Below, piece by piece: positions 24,927-31,612 of a stretch of DNA of 34,565 bases. Every line of letters starts with the position of its first letter. Within the stretch, counting starts at the first letter, position 1. The stretch comes from a virus: IMG/VR virus record IMGVR_UViG_3300025141_000375, positions 1 through 34,565 of that record; one strand, given 5' to 3'. Position numbers and translations under genes: made by a program. The notes beneath the pieces are model-generated. The model saw only the letters and a list, made by a program, of their open reading frames with translations. It made no database searches and was not told the DNA's origin.

Positions 24927-26873
24927 TTAAATAACATCCATATCGAGACATGTTACTGTTCCGTAGAAGTCAGATCTAACCATCTTCTTACCGTAACGAG
25001 TCATTACACCTTTTCTAGGTGTGAAGTCCTCAGGAGCGAAGATTGTAGGAGTAACTATAAGCGGAACGTAAGGAGCATAAACGTATCCTGTTTCAAGATA
25101 TGATCCACCTTTATAACCTACAAGGATCTTATTTCTTGGGAAGTAAGGATCTTTGTAAACAGTGAATCTGTTTGAAAGAGAACCGATAGATTGTGCACCA
25201 ATATTAAATTCAGGACCGGTTTGACCTTGACCATCAATTTTAATAGAAGGCTTGTAAAGAACAGAAGCTTCAAAAACAGTAGCTACTTCAGGAGAGCAAA
25301 CTATAAAGTTAGCAGATCCACGAAGTGTTTTTCTGTGAATTTCATTAGCTACATCAATAATGGTTTCAACAAGAGTCTCATACCACTCACGAACTGTTCC
25401 ATGGAAAGCAGGTCCAAGCGTAGAAGAAGCTAAAGCTCCGCTTCGCTTATTAACAAATTTTCCAGGTGAACGAGACCAATAAAAATTAGCGCCTTTTGCT
25501 TCAACAAGAAGATCGTTAAGAATTTCGCGATCAATTTCTAATGCAATTTGCTCAGAAAGAATCTGGGTTAATTCAACCTCAGCGTCCAAAGAGTGATATG
25601 CATTAAGATCTTGAGCGAGTTCTGGTGACCAACGAGCTCTTAACTTACGTGTCTGAGCTGTTACCGCGATCGATTCGATCTTGATGTCGATTTCAGGGAT
25701 TACTGGCGTATTATTTGCATCAAAGTTTGATTCAAATCCAGGAATAACAAGGGTTGCACCTTCGTTACCACCTGATGTTGTTCTAACTGAAAATGAGTCT
25801 GACTTAGGCGCTATAAGAGATAATAGAACAGCTACTGCAGCACCACCATCATTTGTTCCAGATCCACGAAGAACAACCCTCAAGTGGTCTCCTGTAACAC
25901 TTTTAGTAAATGTGGTTCCGTTCCAGGTACCAACAGCATTAAGACGTCTAAGGTTATAAACACCCGTTCCTTGCTGCCAAGCATTACCTTGTTCATCCGG
26001 ATCCAAGTCACCTGACGCGTCTCTATCCCAACAGGTAAAACCATCTTGTGCAGCAACTGTTCCATCTGTTATACTAATAAGACCCCATGCTTTAGCTTGA
26101 GTCTTATCAACATTCATACTTGTACCAATATTGATAAATAACACCTGATATGAAGTACCATACTGTGTAGCATCTGTAACTAATTGAGGATCTGCTTCGA
26201 CAAGCGTAATATTCTTATCAACTGTAAGATCAAGTGTCGCGCCTGCTGTCCAAGTTCCAGCAGAGTTATAAGCTCCAAGAGATGATCCATCAAAGTTTGA
26301 CCATTGATTAGTTTGATGCTCAGTGTTTGCGCTACCATCAGTTCCACTGTGTACGAGTGAGTACCCAGATCCAGCTAAGTCATACATACCGCCAACAGCA
26401 TCTACACCTGTTCTGATTGATCTACCACTTGGTGAACCATAAAGTGAGTCACCTTGTTTATATGTAGCAGAATCGGAAGCTAAATCATCATTCCCATCAC
26501 CAACATCATGACCAATATCTGATCCATAAGAATAATCAAGATAGAAAAGAAGTCCGGACGGAAGAGACATAGGCTGAATCGATACTAAATCATTAGCAAT
26601 TAATCCTCCAAAAACTCTTCTTACAATTGGAAATGCAATATTTGTAAAACCATCAATAGCACCTGAACCTCCAGATCCAAGTGTATTAGCTTCTCTCAAA
26701 AGTTGAGCAGCTTGGTTTTCAAGTAATTGTGACATAGTCTCACGACTGTAGTCATTCATCCCGCGAAGCAAACCTGTACGATTCCACTTCTCCATTAAAC
26801 GATTTCGTTCAGCACCGACCTTTCTTTCACGAATTCCTTCGGTAAGCTGATTCATAGTAATATTTCGTGCCAT
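24927..26873 (-). CDS. gp23: Major capsid protein (T4 gp23-like)
   Basis: 648 residues (T4 gp23 is 521). The N-terminal helical scaffold-like part runs to a probable gp21 cut at Leu59-Arg-Glu61|Ala62 (QLLREANTLG), very near the T4 site at Glu65. Then come GFTNIAFPIVRRVFGGLIAN and LPSGLLFYLDYSYGS, both typical of gp23. The conserved C-terminal core includes KLRARWSPELAQDLNAYHSL, SEQIALEIDREIL, and ANFIVCSPEVATVFE. An extra region (about residues 110-375) is Gly/Ser/Asp-rich and contains a canonical EF-hand loop, DRDASGDLDPDE at 283-294. AGGAG lies 8 nt before ATG 26873; the scaffold gene is 36 nt upstream. It forms the hexameric shell of the head after proteolytic maturation. Confidence 0.95.
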   Translation of the reverse strand: MARNITMNQLTEGIRERKVGAERNRLMEKWNRTGLLRGMNDYSRETMSQLLENQAAQLLREANTLGSGGSGAIDGFTNIAFPIVRRVFGGLIANDLVSIQPMSLPSGLLFYLDYSYGSDIGHDVGDGNDDLASDSATYKQGDSLYGSPSGRSIRTGVDAVGGMYDLAGSGYSLVHSGTDGSANTEHQTNQWSNFDGSSLGAYNSAGTWTAGATLDLTVDKNITLVEADPQLVTDATQYGTSYQVLFINIGTSMNVDKTQAKAWGLISITDGTVAAQDGFTCWDRDASGDLDPDEQGNAWQQGTGVYNLRRLNAVGTWNGTTFTKSVTGDHLRVVLRGSGTNDGGAAVAVLLSLIAPKSDSFSVRTTSGGNEGATLVIPGFESNFDANNTPVIPEIDIKIESIAVTAQTRKLRARWSPELAQDLNAYHSLDAEVELTQILSEQIALEIDREILNDLLVEAKGANFYWSRSPGKFVNKRSGALASSTLGPAFHGTVREWYETLVETIIDVANEIHRKTLRGSANFIVCSPEVATVFEASVLYKPSIKIDGQGQTGPEFNIGAQSIGSLSNRFTVYKDPYFPRNKILVGYKGGSYLETGYVYAPYVPLIVTPTIFAPEDFTPRKGVMTRYGKKMVRSDFYGTVTCLDMDVI

Positions 26874-26909
26874 TTTTTTCTCCTTGTATAATAGCAGTTA
26901 ATTGTGTTT

Positions 26910-28250
26910 TTATTTAAGTCCTGCAAGTTTTGCCCAACGATCAAGCTCTCCAGATGCCTGCATAGATCCACCTGATCTAGTAGCTCTAGAAGAACCACCA
27001 ATAATCTTTGACTCGTTTAAAGTCTTTGTAGATCTAGAAGTGCTAGAAGAACCAAAAGATTCAGTCAAACTCTTGTATAGAACTTTTGCTTCTCTAAGAT
27101 CCTTAGCTTCGTCTAATGCTTGAACGATAGATCGTTTTTGCGACTCACTAATTGTCTTGTTTTGAAGCAATTTATTTACATAGAGTAACTTAGCATTAAA
27201 AAGATTAAGTTCCTCTAACTGCTCACGAAGTGTATTAACAGCACTTCTGTATTTTGTCAGCTTATTTTGCAAAGCACCATTTTGGTGTCTCTGATTACGC
27301 AAAGCATGTTTCATCTCTGCAAGTACATCCTTTCCAGGTTTTCCGCCACCGAAGTCGCCGCCCTTAGAATTAGCAGAACCCTTACCACCAAAGTGAGCTT
27401 CATAATCCTTGGAAATTCCTCCAGATTGATTAGCTAGCCCTTTTTCTTTAGCTTCGTTAACTCTGCTTCTGATATTTCTTAATTCATTTCTTAGCATTCT
27501 TGGATCTATTTCAAAGACTTCCTCTAGAGGTTCAGGTTCTTCACCTTCATCTTCTTCCATTTCAGCTTCCAATTCTTCAACTGGTTCTTCAATATCTAAA
27601 TCAGCACCACCAATTTCTAGACCTAGGTCAGCAATTAATTCTTCGATTTGTGCCTCAATATCATCCTTAGATACCATATTTTCACCGGCTTCCATGTCGG
27701 CTTCAGGTTCTTCACCTTCAGCGCCCATGATAGGATCATCCAAATCTGGCATCTCCATATCTACTTCGTCATCCAGAGCCTCTTTTAGGAGCCCTAGATC
27801 AATTTCATAATATTTTTCATTTCCTGACATAATAGTATTCTCCTTTCTTTTATTATATAGGCTTCTGCTTTCTATTTTATCTACAGATTCATTAATTTTT
27901 TGTGTCATATTAAAAAGTTTACTTCTTTCATGACTGTTTAATCTATTCATAGCTTCGCTTAAAGCCATCTTCATAACCTCTTCTGAACGAGTCGGTATGT
28001 TATCTTCGCCTATCAAGTTTAATAGTGCATTGACCGCAGTTTCATCTAATTCTACTGAGTCTTCTTTTTCTGTTTCTTCTTCTTTTTCTGTTTCTTCTGT
28101 TTCTTCTGTTTCTTCAAAGATTTGTGACTCTATAAATTCTTTAATTTTCGGTGTCACAGCTTCCAATATAGCTTTTTTAGCATTTTCTTCTGCAACTTCT
28201 CTAATTTTTCGTGCATCTGCTATAGCCTGTTCATACAAATTGTTGGTCAT
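26910..28250 (-). CDS. gp22: Prohead scaffold core protein (T4 gp22-like)
   Basis: 446 residues from ATG 28250 (GGAG 6 nt upstream; an ATG 11 codons earlier has a weaker site). Very acidic and helical, with Glu/Asp-rich stretches, a Gly-rich linker near residues 290-315 (HFGGKGSANSKGGDFGGGKP) and a coiled coil near 320-370. It contains at least five (L/I)-x-E|A sites (ILEA, LSEA, LKEA, LDEA, LREA) plus two L-x-E|S, the recognition pattern of gp21, as expected for a core protein destroyed during maturation. T4 gp22 is 269 aa, so this one is enlarged. The place immediately before the capsid gene is diagnostic of gp22. Identity is by position, composition and cleavage sites more than by sequence. 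Confidence 0.85.
   Translation of the reverse strand: MTNNLYEQAIADARKIREVAEENAKKAILEAVTPKIKEFIESQIFEETEETEETEKEEETEKEDSVELDETAVNALLNLIGEDNIPTRSEEVMKMALSEAMNRLNSHERSKLFNMTQKINESVDKIESRSLYNKRKENTIMSGNEKYYEIDLGLLKEALDDEVDMEMPDLDDPIMGAEGEEPEADMEAGENMVSKDDIEAQIEELIADLGLEIGGADLDIEEPVEELEAEMEEDEGEEPEPLEEVFEIDPRMLRNELRNIRSRVNEAKEKGLANQSGGISKDYEAHFGGKGSANSKGGDFGGGKPGKDVLAEMKHALRNQRHQNGALQNKLTKYRSAVNTLREQLEELNLFNAKLLYVNKLLQNKTISESQKRSIVQALDEAKDLREAKVLYKSLTESFGSSSTSRSTKTLNESKIIGGSSRATRSGGSMQASGELDRWAKLAGLK
28060..28116. repeat. Short tandem repeat (9-bp TTTCTTCTG units) in scaffold gene
   Basis: Imperfect and perfect copies of a CTT/CTG-rich 9-mer encode the Glu-Thr repeat EETEETEETEKEEETEKE of the scaffold protein. 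Such runs vary in copy number by slippage and would change the length of the acidic linker in steps of three residues without breaking the frame. Confidence 0.7.
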
Positions 28251-28304
28251 GTATTGCTCCAATAATATATTCTTATTATACATATCTTCTTAGTTTTTAA
28301 TTAT

Positions 28305-28892
28305 TTATTTTTTATTTAGATGCTTTATAATATTTTTAATTTTTTTCATTCTTTTTTGGTGTTTTAGAAATGATCTTTCCATAGGATCCTCATATTCACT
28401 ATCAAAGTATAGATGATTATCTGAATCATAATCAATTGGTGCTCTACTTGTACCATATTGTGTGCCTATGTATCTGTAATTACCTGTTGTTCTAAATGCT
28501 TGGCCGGAACCTCCGCCGCCAACAGGTGGACCGTCAAATTTTCTTTGTCTATAAGGTGATATACCTTTTGTTATCGGGTTGGTGTGTTTTTCATTTAAAG
28601 CACCTGTTTGTCTCATATTACCGCTAGTATGACCAACATCCGATCTCTTTATATCAATAGAGTAAACAGGCTGGTGTAATTTTTTAAATACAGCATCTAA
28701 CGTATCATAGTCTAAATATATGTCTTCTAGATCGTCATCATCTTCAAGATCATGATCTTTATAATTGATATATAAAGGTCTTTCATCACCACTAGTTAAT
28801 CCTAAAGTTTTATTAGGGTTCAGCGTAATACCCGCTCCAGGGCGGGTATCATAATTATTAAGTCGATAATACTCAAAAATTAAATCAAACAC
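28305..28892 (-). CDS. Uncharacterised head-module protein (195 aa)
   Basis: Starts with GTG at 28890-28892, whose G overlaps the upstream TAG stop (TAGTG); GGGA lies 7 nt upstream. The protein has an N-terminal aromatic stretch, an acidic block (DLEDDDDLEDIYLDYDTLDA), a Gly-rich loop (GPPVGGGGSGQAF), an Asp/Tyr-rich segment and a very basic C-terminus (KHQKRMKKIKNIIKHLNKK). Alternating acidic and basic ends suggest binding to other head or core proteins or to DNA. No family recognised. The location between protease and scaffold genes suggests a prohead role. Confidence 0.65.
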   Translation of the reverse strand: MFDLIFEYYRLNNYDTRPGAGITLNPNKTLGLTSGDERPLYINYKDHDLEDDDDLEDIYLDYDTLDAVFKKLHQPVYSIDIKRSDVGHTSGNMRQTGALNEKHTNPITKGISPYRQRKFDGPPVGGGGSGQAFRTTGNYRYIGTQYGTSRAPIDYDSDNHLYFDSEYEDPMERSFLKHQKRMKKIKNIIKHLNKK

Positions 28893-29386
28893 TAGCTTTT
28901 CCCATCAGAACCTTCATATGACCTTCCGGATATGTATTTACCAATCTTAAGACTAGCTATGTTCTTTGATGTTTTTTGGGGTGAAACAGTTCCGCCCAAG
29001 CCTGTACCAAAATTACTTATATATTCAACTGATTTAATCTCACCATCATACGCAGGTTGAGTTACTGCGTTAGTACTCCCTTCGCCAGGAGAGGTAATGT
29101 TAGGTGTGTATGGTGAAGATGGTAAACCTTCGCCACCTGTCTTGACATCATCCAAGTTAGGCGAATTATCATAGTTCATACTGAAGTTTGCAACGCCGTT
29201 TATCGTCAGACCTTCCTTGTCCATGACCTCATCTTGATAAAAATTAAGACGTTCATTGTCAGTAATTTTACCAGAATGAATAGGGGAATCAGGAAAAGCT
29301 TTTTTTAAATTTGCAGAATTGCTAGTTCCCTTGCTTTTACTAACTGTATTTGAATATTCTACCAAGTTTTGCTTTAAAGAAGACAT
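28892..29386 (-). CDS. Uncharacterised head-module protein (164 aa)
   Basis: Begins MSSLKQNLVEYSNTVSKSKG at ATG 29386, 1 nt after the upstream gene, and ends in TAG overlapping the next GTG start. Mostly polar, Ser/Gly/Asn/Pro-rich, with low hydrophobicity and the segments GKITDNERLNFYQDEVMDKE and GLGGTVSPQKTSKN. It looks largely extended or disordered, as small internal or core proteins often are. No ribosome-binding site is obvious, so translation is probably coupled. Function unknown. Confidence 0.6.
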   Translation of the reverse strand: MSSLKQNLVEYSNTVSKSKGTSNSANLKKAFPDSPIHSGKITDNERLNFYQDEVMDKEGLTINGVANFSMNYDNSPNLDDVKTGGEGLPSSPYTPNITSPGEGSTNAVTQPAYDGEIKSVEYISNFGTGLGGTVSPQKTSKNIASLKIGKYISGRSYEGSDGKS

Positions 29387-29387
29387 A

Positions 29388-29621
29388 TTACTTTACTCTT
29401 TTAGCTAATAATTTTTTAAGTCTTCTTCTTTTTTCTCTTAACTTTTTTAGTTTAACCAGTTCTTTTACTTCCATCAATGCTATTTTTGTAATAGCATCAA
29501 TACCCTTTTCGATTGTATTACTTTTATTAGAAGTTTTTTTTCTATTCATTCTAATTTTTGCTTTTTCTTCTCTAATGATTTTTTTTAGAACTTTAGGTGT
29601 AAGTTTTTTAACTCTAGACAT
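29388..29621 (-). CDS. Small highly basic helical protein, possible prohead core component
   Basis: 77 residues with about one third Lys/Arg, starting MSRVKKLTPKVLKKIIREEK and ending in a Lys/Arg/Leu helix (KLKKLREKRRRLKKLLAKRV). AGGAGG lies 5 nt before ATG 29621. T4 has small core proteins (gp67, gp68) near this point between portal and scaffold; charge and size are compatible with a core or DNA-condensing protein but no homology can be claimed. Its N-terminal LT-x3-LKKIIREE motif resembles that of the next upstream gene product. Confidence 0.6.
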   Translation of the reverse strand: MSRVKKLTPKVLKKIIREEKAKIRMNRKKTSNKSNTIEKGIDAITKIALMEVKELVKLKKLREKRRRLKKLLAKRVK

Positions 29622-29679
29622 GTTAGCCTCCTTTTAGCCAATTAACAAATTATAATTATCTTGTAAATCAAAAAAAAAC

Positions 29680-30174
29680 TTATTTTTTAATAGAAGGCGC
29701 AAAAGCTAAAGAAGCCCACTTACTAGCTGATTCTGCAAATAATTCAGTAGGATCAGAACTATCAACAATTTTTGAGGCCTCGTCTCCTCCTGCAAGTACA
29801 GACAAACCTCTTCTAGATTCAGCAGAAACTTGGCTTTGGAGCGTAGTACCTGCAGTATCTTTAAATATTTCTGTCATAACAGGGTCATTTGTCAGACTAG
29901 TTACAGCTTTATTTGTATTAGCTATAAATCTTTCATTTATGCTATTTCTAGATTCATTATCATATATCGATTCATTATGATTAGTTTGAACTGACTGCAT
30001 AGATTGTGGGTATTTATTTTTTCTTTTAATATTTTCTTTAAAGATTTGCTTACCTCTGTCTACCATGTCTTTGTCATGATTGACGCTATCTTTGCGAAAA
30101 AAGCTCTCAGAAAATATTTCAACAATACATTCTTTAACTATTTCTTTAAGAATGCTTTTCGATAATTTTGCCAT
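29680..30174 (-). CDS. Uncharacterised head-module protein (164 aa)
   Basis: Starts directly after the protease stop (TAA then ATG), with AGGTGG upstream inside the protease gene. The N-terminal helix MAKLSKSILKEIVKECIVEI carries the LSK-x2-LKEIVKE motif shared with the neighbouring basic protein. The rest is a polar, Asn/Ser-rich region and a C-terminal Ala/Ser-rich helix (FAESASKWASLAFAPSIKK). Probably a small virion or core protein; no family recognised. Confidence 0.62.
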   Translation of the reverse strand: MAKLSKSILKEIVKECIVEIFSESFFRKDSVNHDKDMVDRGKQIFKENIKRKNKYPQSMQSVQTNHNESIYDNESRNSINERFIANTNKAVTSLTNDPVMTEIFKDTAGTTLQSQVSAESRRGLSVLAGGDEASKIVDSSDPTELFAESASKWASLAFAPSIKK

Positions 30175-30777
30175 TTACCACCTCAGGATATCATTAAATA
30201 TTCTATCAATTTTATCAGAATTGTTAAAATATTTACCGGCTTCACTCTTGTTGATTTCCTTACCTTCTCTCAGCATAAAAGCACCTGGTGTTGAAGGCTC
30301 TGAAACCATATCAAAACAAATTAATTGAAAATCATCTTGGACTATTTGTGTATCACCTTGACGTTTTGTTGAACCAACACCTCTAGAAGATATACCTAGT
30401 GTAACACCACTTTCGATTAAAGATTGAATTATTTTTCCACTTGGTGTATCGAGAATTTCTATAGTACCGTAAACATCTTCACCTTGCATTCTTGCCTCTC
30501 TAACAATGTGAGATGCATTTTTAAGTTCAACAACTGAAGATTCAGGATGATCACATTCACCTAGCGCTCTATTTTCTTGTATAAGTTTTTGATAATTTAC
30601 TACTTCTCTCTCAAGTATAGATTGAGGATAGATTCTTCCATTTTGATTTAGTGTATTAGCTCTTTGTATTATACCCCTAAGCATCATTTTGCCATGCCTA
30701 TCTCTTTCCTCAAGAAGAAGTTTTTTATCATAATTAATTGGCGTCCACTCTTGAAGTAGCTTGACTTTTTCACTCAT
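30175..30777 (-). CDS. gp21: Prohead core protease (T4 gp21-like, peptidase S80/U9)
   Basis: 200 residues with the gp21 hallmarks: MLRGIIQRANTLNQNGRIYP, then GECDHP with catalytic His77, then the GISSRGVGS segment (128-136) with the nucleophilic Ser at 130/131, and DFQLICFDMVSEPSTPGAFM. This serine protease sits inside the prohead and cuts scaffold, core and capsid proteins after (L/I)-x-E, also processing itself. AAGGAG lies upstream of ATG 30777; the start overlaps the previous gene by 8 nt. T4 gp21 is 212 aa, so this is full length. Candidate substrates with matching sites (capsid and scaffold) are encoded next door. Confidence 0.95.
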   Translation of the reverse strand: MSEKVKLLQEWTPINYDKKLLLEERDRHGKMMLRGIIQRANTLNQNGRIYPQSILEREVVNYQKLIQENRALGECDHPESSVVELKNASHIVREARMQGEDVYGTIEILDTPSGKIIQSLIESGVTLGISSRGVGSTKRQGDTQIVQDDFQLICFDMVSEPSTPGAFMLREGKEINKSEAGKYFNNSDKIDRIFNDILRW

Positions 30778-31612
30778 TTGAATCTCCTTTGATCAATTGA
30801 TCCTTAAGCTTAGATAATGTCATATATTTTATAATCGTATTATCGTCCTGAGATTGTATGCTTAATTCATTTATCTTTTGATAAACAGCATCAATCTTAG
30901 ACAAAAGTATGTTATTTTTTGTCTTTTTACTAAACTGTTCTACCTCTAGTAGTGTTTTTTGTTTAACATTACTTAGATACTCTTTTAATGTTTTATCATT
31001 ATTGCAGTATAATGCATAATTTTTCAATATATCTTTTTGTTCCTCTGTTAACGTATTGATATATTTTTTATTGATATTTTCTGTCATAATTTTCAAAACT
31101 AATGCATCAGATCGCTCATCAAATTCAATTTTTTTTGTTTCTTTACTTTCAAGCAAGTGTTCAACTATATCTCTTTCATAAGATATGACTTTAGAAAAAT
31201 TTGCACGATCACCTGCAGACCATTCATTGATTAAAGTTTGAATTGTTGCATAAGTTTTAAAATTAGGCACACGTATGTTATAAAAGTTATTTTTGCCTAA
31301 TTGATAGTTAATGTCTTTTATTAAAAGTGACTTTTCTTTCATTAATTTAGTTTTATCAAAGTTTCTTGACGCAGTTTTTGCTTCTGCTAACACACCTGCA
31401 GCTATGTGTGTTCCACTAACTGTTGAATTGGCTAGTGCATTTAAAAGTCGAAATTCTTTATAAAGCTCAGTATTTTTATTATATCTGCGCTCGACAATAC
31501 TTAAAGCTTTTTTGGCATCTTTGTGTCGATTATCTATAACAGATTCAGTAATGTAATTCATTAGCATTTCATAGACAATACCTACATTCCTTTTTTTGTT
31601 ATGTTTCGTCAT
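30770..31612 (-). CDS. Uncharacterised protein between portal and protease (280 aa)
   Basis: The start at ATG 31612 (MTKHNKKRNVGIVYEMLMNY) has AAGGAG 7 nt upstream and overlaps the portal stop by 14 nt; an earlier ATG lies deep in the portal gene and lacks a site. The protein is Lys-rich and almost fully helical, with segments RHKDAKKALSIVERRYNKNT and TLLEVEQFSKKTKNNILLSK. One L-A-E|A and one L-L-E|S occur, so it could be a gp21 substrate and thus a core protein. In T4 this slot holds gp67/gp68 prohead core proteins. A similar role is inferred by position only. Confidence 0.65.
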   Translation of the reverse strand: MTKHNKKRNVGIVYEMLMNYITESVIDNRHKDAKKALSIVERRYNKNTELYKEFRLLNALANSTVSGTHIAAGVLAEAKTASRNFDKTKLMKEKSLLIKDINYQLGKNNFYNIRVPNFKTYATIQTLINEWSAGDRANFSKVISYERDIVEHLLESKETKKIEFDERSDALVLKIMTENINKKYINTLTEEQKDILKNYALYCNNDKTLKEYLSNVKQKTLLEVEQFSKKTKNNILLSKIDAVYQKINELSIQSQDDNTIIKYMTLSKLKDQLIKGDSNE

